Shown here piece by piece: positions 19,377 through 27,787 of a stretch of DNA of 64,000 bases; position 1 is the stretch's first letter, and each line of letters opens with the position of its first letter. The notes beneath the pieces were generated by a model. The model ran no database searches and was not told the origin of the DNA. It saw only the letters and a program-made list of their open reading frames with translations. The position numbers and the translations under genes are program-made. The stretch is from VRUE01 sp963730315 (lineage in GTDB: Bacteria; Actinomycetota; Thermoleophilia; Solirubrobacterales; 70-9), in NCBI GenBank assembly GCA_963730315.1, contig CAVSRD010000019.1, positions 146,568 through 210,567 of the forward strand, in the 5' to 3' direction.

Positions 19377-21159
19377 ATGCGAGCCCGGCGGCTGAGGCGC
19401 CAGCGCGCCGGCGCTCTGGCGGCGGTCGCCATCGCCTCAGCAGCTTTCGCGGTTCTCGCCTTCGGCACGGATCTGCTGCGCCGCCAGGAGCTGAGCAGCG
19501 TCGATGCTCGCTTTTCGATTCGCGGCACCCGGGCCGTGCCCAACGATCTGGCGGTTGTGAAAATCGATGCCCCGACCTTTCGCCAGCTTGGCAAGACTCG
19601 GCCGTTCCCCGCCACCTGCACGCCCAGCTGATCGATCGCCTGCGCCGTGACGGCGCGAAGGCAATCGCCTATGACATTCAGTTCACCGAGCCCACCACTC
19701 GCCGCGAGGACGATGCCCTAATCGAGGCGGTGGCCAGGGCCCACGGCCGGATAATCCTCTCGACCACCGAGGCCGACGTCCAAGGCCGCACCGGCGTCCT
19801 CGGTGGCGGCGACATCCTGCGGCGCATCGGGCGCGCGCCGGCAGTGCGGTCGTCAAACCCGACCCCGACGGGGCGCTGCGGAGGATCCCAGTCTCCCACG
19901 GCGGGCTGGTGGGCTTCGCCGTGGCAACGGTCGAAACGGCGACGAGGCGCAAGGTATCGGGCGCGCGGCCTGCCGACGAGCACTGGCCTGGATCGACTAT
20001 CGCGGACCTCCCGGGACGATTCCGACCTTCTCCTTCTCGCGAGTCTTGCGAGGGCGGGTGCCGGCGAGCGAGTTCCGCGACAAGGTCGTCATCGTCGGCG
20101 CCGGGGCACCTTCGCTTCAGGACACCCACACAACACCGACTTCCGGCGAAATGGTGATGTCGGGCGCAGAGGTCGAGGCAAATGCGATCTGGACGGCACA
20201 ACATGGCTTCCCGCTTCATTCTGCGCCCCTGGCCCTCGATCTGCTGGTGATCCTGCTGATGGCCCTCGCTCCACCCTTGGCGAGCTGGCGGCAAAGACCC
20301 TCGCGGCCCTGGCGCTCGCACTCGGCCTCGCGGCCCTCTACCTCATCGCCGCCCAACTCGCCTTCGACGCCGGGCGCATCCTCACGGTCGTCTACCCGAT
20401 TGGTGCCCTGGCCCTCTCAGCGGTCGGGGCGCTGGCGGTGACGACGGCGATCACCGCCTTCGAACGCCGATGGGTCCATGACACCTTCACGCGCTTTGTG
20501 CCCGAGGCTGTCGTCGAGGACGTCCTTGCCCGCACCGATGAGAACTACCGCCTCGGCGCCGTGCGCTGCGTTGGCACCGTGATGTTCAGCGATCTGCGCG
20601 GCTTCACCTCCTTCTCAGAGCGCCATGAGCCCGACCGGGTCGCCGAATGCCTTAACCGCTATCTGACGGAGATGAGCGAGGCGATCAGGGATCACGGCGG
20701 CACGCTCGTCAGCTACATGGCGGATGGGATCTTGGCGGTCTTCGGGATGCCGATCGACCAGCCCGACCACGCCGATCGCGCCCTGGCAACGAGCCGCGAG
20801 ATGCTCTCCGAGCGTCTACCGCGATTCAACAAGTGGATCCGCGAGCAGGGGCTCGGCGAGGGTTTTCGGATGGGGATCGGCCTGAACAGTGGCGAGGTCA
20901 TGTCGGGGCAGTTCGGATCGGAGTGGCGCATGGAGTACGCCGCAGTCGGGGACACAACGAACGCAGCGGCCCGGATTGAGGAAATGACCAAGGGAACCCC
21001 GTACTCCATATTCATCGCTGAGTCGACCAGGAGTCCCAGCACAGCGGACAGGATGGACTGTCCTACGTCGATGAGATGCCCGTGCGCGGGCGTGAGGCTC
21101 CGATCAGAATCTGGACCCTTTCCTCAATCCAAGAGCCGCCCAACGGAGACGCGGCCTGA
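19377..21159 (+). pseudogene. CHASE2 sensor-adenylate cyclase, frameshifted
   Basis: ATG 19377; about 590 aa expected, ending at TGA 21157-21159. One N-terminal TM helix is followed by an extracellular CHASE2 domain (SSVDARFSIRG, AIAYDIQFTEP, RDKVVIVGAGA). Two or three TM helices follow (near 20230-20440), then a class III cyclase with MFSDLRGFTSFSE (metal Asp), MADGILAVFGMP (second Asp) and YAAVGDTTNAAARIEEM. Indels occur near 19605, 19850, 19960, 20270 and 21040. Signals sensed by CHASE2 are unknown. The cyclase half is intact in one frame. Confidence 0.7.
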
Positions 21160-21275
21160 GCGGCTTGGCCCTGCCTCGACGGTGCCAACGGCATCGCTGA
21201 ACTCGATCGAGGCAACTCATCCGCACGAGCCAAATCAGGACACCCTGGTGAAGTTCAAGCTCGGCCAGGTTGGGA

Positions 21276-21972
21276 TCACGACTGCGAAGACGAGCCCGCG
21301 GCAGCCGACGAGGTAGGGAGTTGGCCACGAGATGGCGAGGTGGGCAACAGCGCCGCCTGAGCCCGTCCGGTCGCCCCCGATGCCGTCGCCAGGGCCTCGC
21401 TTGCTTCTTTCTTGGCTTCATCCAGCTCGCCGCCCAACAGGTTTATTCGATCAGCTGTACCGCCGTACACCCCCCAGCCTCGGCCAGCGTCGCCGCCGCG
21501 GCGGCGTCCGCTCGCGCGGCTGGCTCGCCTTTCTTCGCCACGAGCTCGGCCAGAAGGCATACGTCACAGGCGACATCGAGCAGGCTCAGAGGGCCTCGCT
21601 GGTCCCGGTCAGGGCGTCGCGGATCTCCAGGTCGCGATCCTGGCTGGCACCGGCCGGCGGCGTCCCCTCGCTGCTGGCGGGCCTCGGAAGCGTCGCCATC
21701 GCCTGCTCGTAGGCTTCGGCGTTCAGCGAGGCGAGGGCCAGGGCGCGACGGCGCAGGGAGTCGGCCTGCGCCGCGGCGGCAACGGCAGACTCCATTGCCT
21801 TCCCCGAGCGACGCGCCGACTTGGCGGTAAGCGCCGCGGCGAGTGCGACGGAGAGCCCGGCGACCGACGAGGCCGCCGGGCTCACCGCTTCGCTGGCGAG
21901 GTCATCGAGAAGCTCGCCGAGCAAGGCCTCGAGGCGGTCCTCCCGCATCCATGGCGCCCGTTCAGACGTCAT
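21276..21972 (-). pseudogene. cyclodeaminase/cyclohydrolase (FTCD C-terminal)-like protein
   Basis: ATG 21972 (MTSERAPWMREDRLEALLGE). The sequence VSPAASSVAGLSVALAAALT is the glycine/serine-rich first helix pair of the FTCD C-terminal family, and DRINLLGGELDEAKKEAS resembles its last helices. An indel near 21592 interrupts the middle (LLDVACDVCLLAELVAKKGE) and another lies near 21480. The family normally acts on folate one-carbon units; here the residues cannot be checked. It is last in the operon with the ECF sigma gene. Confidence 0.5.
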
Positions 21973-22078
21973 CCTCGCAGGGATCCTCAGCTGCGCCGAG
22001 CCGCTCCCGAAGCGCATCGAGGGGACCGTCGCTGGGACTCGTCGGTGGTCTCAGCGAGCGACTTCTCCATCGCCTTCA

Positions 22079-22240
22079 TCACAGCCCTGCGTAGGCGCCA
22101 TCGCGGGAGGCGCGCTCGACGATCCCATCGATCTCCGAGTGCATCCGCGGCAGCTCCTTGGCCGCCTCGACCCAGGCAGCGGGAGCCGGAGCGAGCGCTT
22201 CCAGCAGTCTGGCGAGTTCGTTCTCGTTGGGATGAGTCAC
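22079..22240 (-). CDS. 53-aa protein downstream of ECF sigma
   Basis: GTG 22240. The peptide contains NELARLLEALAPAPAAWVEA and AKELPRMHSEIDGIVERA. It is a short helical protein whose broken paralog lies at 16290-16390. It sits between the sigma factor and the FTCD-like gene; a sigma-regulatory role is possible but not shown. Confidence 0.5.
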   Translation of the reverse strand: MTHPNENELARLLEALAPAPAAWVEAAKELPRMHSEIDGIVERASRDGAYAGL

Positions 22241-22271
22241 CTGGCCTCTTTTTCCCCGGACGGCTTGGGCG

Positions 22272-22853
22272 TCAATTATCTTCCTCCTCAACCAGGACGC
22301 GAAGCTTCTCGAGCCCACGCGAGACCCGGCTTGCGATCGTACCCGGAGGGAGATCCAGCTCTGCGGCGATCTGGCGGTAGCTCTCACCGCGGGCAAAGAA
22401 GCGATCGAGGATCTCTCGGTTGGGCTCTGGCAACCGGCCGAGCACCTGCTGCACCCACAGCGCGGCGTCGATCTCGGCCAGCGCATCCTCGGCCGCCTCG
22501 GGCTCGGGGATCTGCTCAAGGCCAACCTGCGGCCTGCGTCCGCGCAGCCGATCGAGTGCCAGCCGGCGGGCGAGCTGGCCGATCCAGGCGCGGAGCGCAC
22601 CGGGGTTTTGAAGCTGGCCGAGCCGCTCGTAGGTGCGCGCGAAGACCTCCTGGAAGAGATCCTCGGCGTCATGTTCCCAAGCCGGAAGCCGCGCACCGCG
22701 ATCGCGTAGACATAGCTCGAGTAGCGATCGACGAGCTGGTTCCAGGCTCGCTGATCGCCCTCCCGGCAGAGCGCCACCAGCCGGGCATCCTCCGCCGAGG
22801 TCGCATCTCGGGCTGTCAGTTCTCCCCCCAGGCCCAGCCGGGGGTTGACTCAC
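22272..22853 (-). pseudogene. ECF sigma factor, frameshifted near 22680
   Basis: GTG 22853. Region 2: LVALCREGDQRAWNQLVDRY, SYVYAIA, then in the next frame AEDLFQEVFARTYERL. Region 4: LGRLPEPNREILDRFFARGE, SYRQIAAELDLPPGTIASRV. Two one-base indels are needed: one in a five-C run near 22845, the other near 22680. It is otherwise a normal group 4 sigma-70 protein of about 190 aa. It lies 18 nt after a Cys-rich small ORF and ahead of the 53-aa gene. Confidence 0.7.
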
Positions 22854-22871
22854 ATCTCCTCTCCTCCCCCG

Positions 22872-23087
22872 TCAAGGCGTGCGACAGCATGGTCCTCGCC
22901 AGGCCGCACGGCAAGGGCGGGTGGCAATCCCCTCTGGCGGGCATGTCAGAGCCAGGACGCAGCAGTTGCTGAACGTCGAGCCGGCCAGGTTGCACCGCCC
23001 GTAAGCACCGCGCCCGCCCCTGCCGCCTTCCTCGCCGTCGAAGATGGGCGTGGTCGAAGGCTGGACTGCCGGTCCGACTGCCTTCAT
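22872..23087 (-). CDS. 71-aa Cys-rich small protein
   Basis: ATG 23087 with AAGGGGG upstream. The first 35 residues are Gly/Glu-rich (TPIFDGEEGGRGGRGAYGR). The rest has seven Cys, including NCCVLALTCPPEG and a terminal CCRTP. No signal peptide. It is the first gene of the sigma operon. A zinc-binding anti-sigma factor or peptide-precursor role can be imagined but nothing shows it; frameshifts nearby mean the C-terminal frame itself could be wrong. Confidence 0.35.
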   Translation of the reverse strand: MKAVGPAVQPSTTPIFDGEEGGRGGRGAYGRCNLAGSTFSNCCVLALTCPPEGIATRPCRAAWRGPCCRTP

Positions 23088-23325
23088 GCGTCCCCCTTGG
23101 ATTCCCGCCTTAACAAGATAACGCGATCGGCTCCCCGATTCATCTGGTAGCGGCTCTGACAACGCCTGCAGTCGCCTGGAGCTGGTTGAGGATCCAGGCC
23201 AGATTGTTGAACCCTCAGGACACGCGGACGCCCGGCGTGCGCCGGGCGTCCGGAATCACAGGCGCCTCTCCATTGACCTTAAGGACGCCTGATCACCCCT
23301 GCTGACTACATACTGTGCCCGCGAC

Positions 23326-23883
23326 TCAGGGATCTTCGAAGTAGGCGCAGTATCCGTCCGTTTCGCCACGTATCAGCTGGTGCTTGCCGTGGAACTCGAT
23401 CCCTTCTTCACCGAACACCGTCAGCCCCGCGTCTTGCAGGACGACACCGAGCCCAGGCACGGTGAGGATGAACCGCAGCCCCGAGATCCATAGAGGCGCC
23501 CCGCTGGCCGGATCGAGTTTGACGGTGAGCCCCTGGTGGCCGGTCGCCGTCTTTCCGTTTTCTGGGTTTGTGATCGTTGCGATGCGCGGCGCGTGAATCA
23601 CCCAGCTGATCAAATCGCCTTCGTCGTCGTATTTTTTGACCGTGATGTTTTTACCGGTGGCGTGCTCGTCGAGCGGCAGTCCTGGGCAGGTTTCGTCTAT
23701 GAATTCCTGGTCAACTGACTCGACGGTCGTCTCGAGCGTGACCGCCTGAGCGTTTGCGGCGAAGGCGAGCGGCAGGGCGATCGCGCAGGCCAAGACCGCC
23801 AGCTTCTTGACCAGCCCACGGGGATGGGCAGGGCGCAGAGCACCGCGAGCAGGTGCGGGGTTGGGGGATGGGTGCTGGGACAT
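23326..23883 (-). CDS. secreted protein, unknown family
   Basis: 185 aa from ATG 23883, with AGGAGG 7 nt upstream. The signal peptide is LVKKLAVLACAIALPLAFAA then NAQA. The mature domain of about 140 aa is beta-rich, with a Cys near the start (DETCPGLP) and one near the end (GYCAYFEDP), likely a disulfide. Intact single frame, unlike its neighbours. Shares a roughly 70-nt upstream element with the propeller gene. Confidence 0.6.
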   Translation of the reverse strand: MSQHPSPNPAPARGALRPAHPRGLVKKLAVLACAIALPLAFAANAQAVTLETTVESVDQEFIDETCPGLPLDEHATGKNITVKKYDDEGDLISWVIHAPRIATITNPENGKTATGHQGLTVKLDPASGAPLWISGLRFILTVPGLGVVLQDAGLTVFGEEGIEFHGKHQLIRGETDGYCAYFEDP

Positions 23884-24280
23884 CGTTTTCCTCCTCGGTT
23901 GGGGGTGGTCTTGATCGGCCATCTCCCGCCGCGCTTGCCTACGCCCACTCAGGCGCAAGGCCGAACTTGGTCTCTGAAGTGGCGATTGGTGACCCGTTCG
24001 ATCTCTGGACGAGGCAGCGGCCACTTTTCTTCCCGGCGCTTCAGGTCAATCGCGGGGCCGCTGGCCGAACCGCTCGCGACCTCGCTTGATCCCAAGCGCC
24101 CACACAGTCGCTGAGCGAATATGTCGCTGGGCCCACGGAAGCGCTTTCCGCGGATTCCTCTGGTTTCCGAATATCGCGAGGTAGCTGGACGGGGGTCGAG
24201 GGCCTCGGAGAGAGCCTTCCCTTTCGCTGGGGTCGCCAACGTCTTCCGCAGACCAGGTAGCGTCGAGCCAACCAGCAGAT
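23884..24280. other. intergenic, shared upstream element
   Basis: 397 nt with no gene I can support. 23967-24035 resembles 19027-19094, both upstream of secreted-protein genes. Confidence 0.45.
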
Positions 24281-24439
24281 CATCGCCTGATCCCCAGCGC
24301 CACCTTCCTCGCCCTGCTCGCCGGCTCCCTTGCCCTGCTCGCACTGCCCGGCTCACCGGCCAAGGCGATCGATTACGACTGCGCGGACTTCGCCAACCAA
24401 GCCGAAGCACAAAGGCATTACCCCCAGGCGACGGCATGA
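24281..24439 (+). pseudogene. Excalibur-like secreted protein remnant
   Basis: The frame reads a signal peptide TFLALLAGSLALLALPGSPA and then IDYDCADFANQAEAQRHY, the first half of an Excalibur calcium-binding motif (DCxDFxxQxxAQ). The D-x-D-x-D-G-xxCE half is absent and no start codon is in frame. A truncated or frameshifted gene. Confidence 0.35.
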
Positions 24440-24500
24440 GCCCGTCATTCCGCTCTGCAATGGGAATTTGGCGGCTATATCTCGCGGGGGGAGAAATGTT

Positions 24501-24734
24501 ATGGCGCGGGGTGTCGCTCCCGACAAGGTCTTCGATGACCTAGGTGCCCCCCTCTCCTATCCCCCCGCTCTCCCCAGCCTAGGGGTTGGATTCGGGTTGG
24601 TTGTCGAGAAGAAGAAGGGCGAACAGCTCAGCGTGGCCGAGGGGCGCTCCCACGACTTCTCTCTCGCAGGCACTAAGGTCTCTCCGGGGCTCTCTCGCCG
24701 GCTCAGGCCACTTGCAACGTTTTCGTTACGGTAG
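24501..24734 (+). CDS. hypothetical 77-aa ORF
   Basis: ATG 24501 with GGGGGGAG 8 nt upstream. It begins MARGVAPDKVFDDLGAPLSY. The rest is not recognisable. Weak support: start context and similarity of the start region to 15573-15652. Confidence 0.25.
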   Translation: MARGVAPDKVFDDLGAPLSYPPALPSLGVGFGLVVEKKKGEQLSVAEGRSHDFSLAGTKVSPGLSRRLRPLATFSLR

Positions 24735-24796
24735 CCCCCCTAAGTTGCCGAAACCTGTCCGTTCTGGGGTGGCTTGGGGATGTCCGGCCTCCCCCC

Positions 24797-25111
24797 TCAA
24801 AAAGACCGACCCCCCTTCCGCGCGTTGCAGGTAGCGCAGGCCGGCGCACAGTTGGCCGGGTCCAGTTCGGCCCCGCCCTTCGACACCGGCACGATGTGAT
24901 CGACCGTGGTCGCCGGGGCGCCGCAGTAGGCGCAGAAAGGGTTGGCGGCGAGGATCCGCGCTCGCAGCTTTCGCCAGGCACGCGTAGAACCGACACGCTG
25001 GCCTCGCGCCTCCCGGCTCTCGCGCTTGCGGCGGTTGCGTTCCGCTCGGCACTGAGGACACCCGCCCCTCGGAGCCTTTCGGCCGTGTTGGCAGACCCGG
25101 AGGAGAGTCAT
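24797..25111 (-). CDS. HNH endonuclease
   Basis: 104 aa from ATG 25111. The N-terminus has a zinc ribbon (CQHGRKAPRGGCPQC). The HNH core is FCAYCGAPATTVDHIVPVSK and then NCAPACATCNARKGG, with the D-H pair and both zinc Cys pairs present. Phage HNH proteins of this size often sit beside terminase genes; none is seen here. The start overlaps the preceding gene (ATGA). Confidence 0.85.
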   Translation of the reverse strand: MTLLRVCQHGRKAPRGGCPQCRAERNRRKRESREARGQRVGSTRAWRKLRARILAANPFCAYCGAPATTVDHIVPVSKGGAELDPANCAPACATCNARKGGRSF

Positions 25112-25281
25112 CGCCGCCGCCCCTTCCGATTCCGGTGGCGGCTCCGGCACTCGACGCAGTGCGGCACGCCGGTCACCTCGACGTTGACCAGCACTCTGCA
25201 ACCGGGCGTCGGGCAAGGCTTGAGCCCCCACTCGATCAGCGCTTGGCGAGCGGGCCAGCGGGTCGGCAGTTTCACGGGCAT
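25108..25281 (-). CDS. 57-aa zinc-ribbon protein
   Basis: ATG 25281 to TGA overlapping the HNH ATG. It contains CPTPGCRVLVNVEV and CVECRSRHRNRKGRRR, a CxxxxC/CxxC ribbon with a basic tail that suggests nucleic-acid binding. It overlaps the end of the excisionase-like gene by 10 nt. Confidence 0.6.
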   Translation of the reverse strand: MPVKLPTRWPARQALIEWGLKPCPTPGCRVLVNVEVTGVPHCVECRSRHRNRKGRRR

Positions 25282-25547
25282 CGGTCTCCCCCCTCCCGCA
25301 GCCAGGCATCCAGCTCCGACTTCCTGGCGATCAGCGCCGAGCCGTCTTTAGAGACCGGGAGACGGCGAGCGCTGTTGAGCGCGTAGATGCGGCTCGTGCT
25401 GCAGTCGAGGTACTCGGCGATCCGGTCGGCACCCCGGAGCCAGCCATCCTGCACCGGCTCGGCCTGGCGCTCGGCGAGCAGCTCGGCGGCGCGCTCGGCG
25501 ACCTGCTCGAGCAGCTCGGGCGACAAGTCGATGGTGAGCGCGGTCAT
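25272..25547 (-). CDS. excisionase-like helix-turn-helix protein
   Basis: 91 aa from ATG 25547. Residues about 35-88 form a winged-helix/MerR-like excisionase domain: RGADRIAEYLDCSTSRIYAL, then RRLPVSKDGSALIARKSELD, AWLREG. The N-terminus is a helix (SPELLEQVAERAAELLAERQ). Such proteins direct excision or regulate integrated elements. ATGA overlap with the gene before it. Confidence 0.75.
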   Translation of the reverse strand: MTALTIDLSPELLEQVAERAAELLAERQAEPVQDGWLRGADRIAEYLDCSTSRIYALNSARRLPVSKDGSALIARKSELDAWLREGGDRCP

Positions 25548-25714
25548 CAGGCGGTCATCCCGTGCGCGCTGAGGATCTGGCGATAGCGATGGGCGCACCC
25601 TGAGTGCATCCAAGCGCCGGCAGCCCTGGCGATCGGTTCGCCGCGTCGGATGGGGCGAGAGCAGTTCTTGCAATGGCCGCTGCGCCTCGCGAGCACTTCG
25701 GCAGCGGCGGGCAT
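25547..25714 (-). CDS. 55-aa zinc-finger protein
   Basis: ATG 25714. It contains GHCKNCSRPIRRGEPIARA and WMHSGCAHRY, a CxxC...HxxC finger. Part of the overlapping small-gene series; function unknown. Confidence 0.6.
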   Translation of the reverse strand: MPAAAEVLARRSGHCKNCSRPIRRGEPIARAAGAWMHSGCAHRYRQILSAHGMTA

Positions 25715-25899
25715 CAGTTGCGATCCTTCCGTGCCCGCAGCAGCGGACACCACTCGTCGTGCGCAAGGGTCACCGAGTAGAGGCCCGGCTTGAACTCAGC
25801 CAGCCTCAGGTCCGGCTGGCAGACGCAACCCTGAGCCTTCGCTGCCCTCAGCGCGGCCTCGCTGGCCTCGGTCTGTAGATCGCGCCGGTTGCTACTCAC
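25714..25899 (-). CDS. 61-aa hypothetical protein
   Basis: GTG 25899 (VSSNRRDLQTEASEAALRAA). It has CVC and a later WCPL, and ends RKDRN. ATGA-coupled to the next gene. Not recognised. Confidence 0.5.
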   Translation of the reverse strand: MSSNRRDLQTEASEAALRAAKAQGCVCQPDLRLAEFKPGLYSVTLAHDEWCPLLRARKDRN

Positions 25900-25958
25900 G
25901 CCGGACCTCCTCGGCGAGGTGCTCCGCGCCATCGGGAGCAGCTCGATGGCTCGGGGGT

Positions 25959-26071
25959 AGGTGCTCCAAGTGCAGGTGCTCCCCTTTAGGGGCGGGAGCA
26001 CCTGCACCTGCTACTGCACCTCCCCCGGCGGGGTAGGTGCTCCGAGGTTCTCCGAGGCGGTGGGAGCACCT
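25959..26071. repeat. iteron-like cluster with a long hairpin
   Basis: The 9-mer AGGTGCTCC occurs five times in 113 bp: direct at 25959, 25974 and 26035, inverted at 25995 and 26063. The second and third copies form a hairpin with 14-bp perfect arms (25970-25983 and 25994-26007, 10-nt loop). The cluster spans the last 20 codons of the DnaB-N/AAA gene and its 3' flank. It resembles replication-initiator binding sites. Confidence 0.6.
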
Positions 26072-27540
26072 TTGCGGATCTCCCAGACGCGGGCGGTTGG
26101 GTGTCGGCCGACCTCTCTCGCCTCCTGCCCGGTACGCACCCGAAAGATGTCGAGTCGGCCGTTCAGCAGCTCGCTGACGACCTCCTCCCGAGCCCCGATG
26201 CCCTGGATGACCTCCTCGGTGCCGTCGGGCTGCTTGAGCACTCGGCGGACGGCGATCTCCTTCGCGGTCGAGTGGGAGTTCTCGCGTAGCCATGCCTCGA
26301 CCTCGGCGCCCAGGTCGCGGGCCGGCTCCTCGACGACCTCGAAGCCTTCGCCCTCGGTCCAGTCAAGCTCGAGGGTCTGCTTGTGCCAGCGGCTCGACCA
26401 GCGCGCCTTCTGGAAGGTGAGGGTCGTCTTGCCGGGCGCGTGAACCTGGGCGTGCAGCAGCGTGTCGCCAGCGCCCTCCCAGGCACCCGAGACGCTGCCG
26501 CCCTTGTTCTCGTGATGAACCAGAAACACCGTCAGCCGCCGACCTGAGCGCTCCCGAAAGCGATCGACCTCGGCCATGAAGTCACGGACTTGCTGCAACG
26601 TCCCCAGCTCCTCCATGCCGACGCGGGTGAGCGGGCCGACGATCAGCACGTCGACCTGGCGCTCGCCGATCAGGTCGGCGATCTCGGCGGCGTCGGGAAA
26701 GCGGAAGTCGGCCCAGGGCCGTTCTAGGACGAGCAGCCGGCCACCCAGGTCCGAGCCGTTCCAGGCGGCGATCTTCCGCTGCACCTTGTCGCGGAACAGC
26801 GGCCGCGGACCCTCGGCCTCGACAAGCAGGACCGTCGCCGGACGGGTGACCGGAATGCCAAGCCAGGGGTCGGCGGCCGCAAGGTGGACGCCCAGGTCGA
26901 GGCCGAGCGTCGTCTTGCTCGCGCCGCCGTCCCCGTACAACATCACGTCCCCACCCTCCGGGACAACCGCCTCGCCAGCCTCACCGACCAGCGGCTCAGC
27001 TCCGGGCTCCTCAACCGCCGCGAACTCCTGCGCCGTCACGATGGAGGCTGGCTCCGCATTACTCCCGGTCGCACGGATATTGCCGAGCATCTGCTCCGCT
27101 CGCCGGGATAGCTCGTGCGGAGCGCCGTCGCGCTGGTGCACCCACCCCTGGATCTCCTGGCCGGCGCCGAGCAGTCGCCGCAGCAGCGAGTTCTGCTGGA
27201 CGATCTCCGCGTAGTGCCTGGCGTTGCCGGCGGCCGGCACCTTGGCGGCCAGCTCGGATACGTAGTGTTTGCCGCCCGCAGCGTCGATCTCCCCGCGGCG
27301 TTCCAGCTCGGCATGGACGGTCAGCTCGTCGGCCGGGCTGGCGGCCGTGTAGAGGTCGCGGACCGCCTTGTAGATCGCCGCGTGCTTGTCGAGATAGAAG
27401 TCGGCCGCCCGCAGCTTCACCCCGTCGATCACGCGCTCCAGCGCCGGCTCAGCGACCAGCATCGCGCCCAGCACCGATTCCTCGGCCTCGATGTTCTGAG
27501 GCGGAATCTGTCGAGGCGGCGGGGCGCTAGGCTGCGTCAT
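26011..27540 (-). CDS. DnaB N-terminal domain fused to RepA-like AAA ATPase
   Basis: 509 aa, intact. Residues 14-155 match the DnaB helicase N-terminal domain (PPQNIEAEESVLGAMLVAEP, DFYLDKHAAIYKAVRDLY). Residues about 185-400 are an AAA ATPase of the RepA/RecA-like type with Walker A GDGGASKTTL (203-212), VDVLIVGPLTRVG and FLVHHENKGG. The C-terminal about 90 residues look like a winged-helix. Likely the replication helicase or initiator of the element. It overlaps the XRE gene by 14 nt and carries iteron-like repeats at its 3' end. Confidence 0.8.
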   Translation of the reverse strand: MTQPSAPPPRQIPPQNIEAEESVLGAMLVAEPALERVIDGVKLRAADFYLDKHAAIYKAVRDLYTAASPADELTVHAELERRGEIDAAGGKHYVSELAAKVPAAGNARHYAEIVQQNSLLRRLLGAGQEIQGWVHQRDGAPHELSRRAEQMLGNIRATGSNAEPASIVTAQEFAAVEEPGAEPLVGEAGEAVVPEGGDVMLYGDGGASKTTLGLDLGVHLAAADPWLGIPVTRPATVLLVEAEGPRPLFRDKVQRKIAAWNGSDLGGRLLVLERPWADFRFPDAAEIADLIGERQVDVLIVGPLTRVGMEELGTLQQVRDFMAEVDRFRERSGRRLTVFLVHHENKGGSVSGAWEGAGDTLLHAQVHAPGKTTLTFQKARWSSRWHKQTLELDWTEGEGFEVVEEPARDLGAEVEAWLRENSHSTAKEIAVRRVLKQPDGTEEVIQGIGAREEVVSELLNGRLDIFRVRTGQEAREVGRHPTARVWEIRKGAPTASENLGAPTPPGEVQ

Positions 27541-27787
27541 GTCGGCGGTCCCTTCGCCGATCTTGGACGGCCTCGCCCTTGCCGGCGGGGTCGTCGTTTG
27601 TCAGGCGCGTGAGCACTCGCTCGAAAACAGGGCTTACCTCGGGGTCGGGCTCATAGCCGCCCTCGATCACTCGCACATAGGCGGTCGAGCAGTCCACCTC
27701 GCGGGCCAGCGCCTCTTGCGTAAGACCGGCGGCCCGACGCAGCTGCCGAATGGAAGATCCGGCGCTTTGCCTACTGTTAGCGCTCAT
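27527..27787 (-). CDS. XRE-family regulator
   Basis: 86 aa from ATG 27787. The helix-turn-helix is RQLRRAAGLTQEALAREVDC, STAYVRVIEGG. A basic tail follows. It is first in the replication/excision transcription unit and divergent from the gene at 27786, with start codons overlapping. A candidate repressor of both directions. A -35/-10-like pair TTGGCA-17-GATGCT lies inside the opposite gene. Confidence 0.75.
   Translation of the reverse strand: MSANSRQSAGSSIRQLRRAAGLTQEALAREVDCSTAYVRVIEGGYEPDPEVSPVFERVLTRLTNDDPAGKGEAVQDRRRDRRHDAA

Noticed and set aside
24703..24796. Terminase small-subunit gene after HNH
   Set aside because: HNH genes often precede terminase, but no terminase motif is readable in any frame here.
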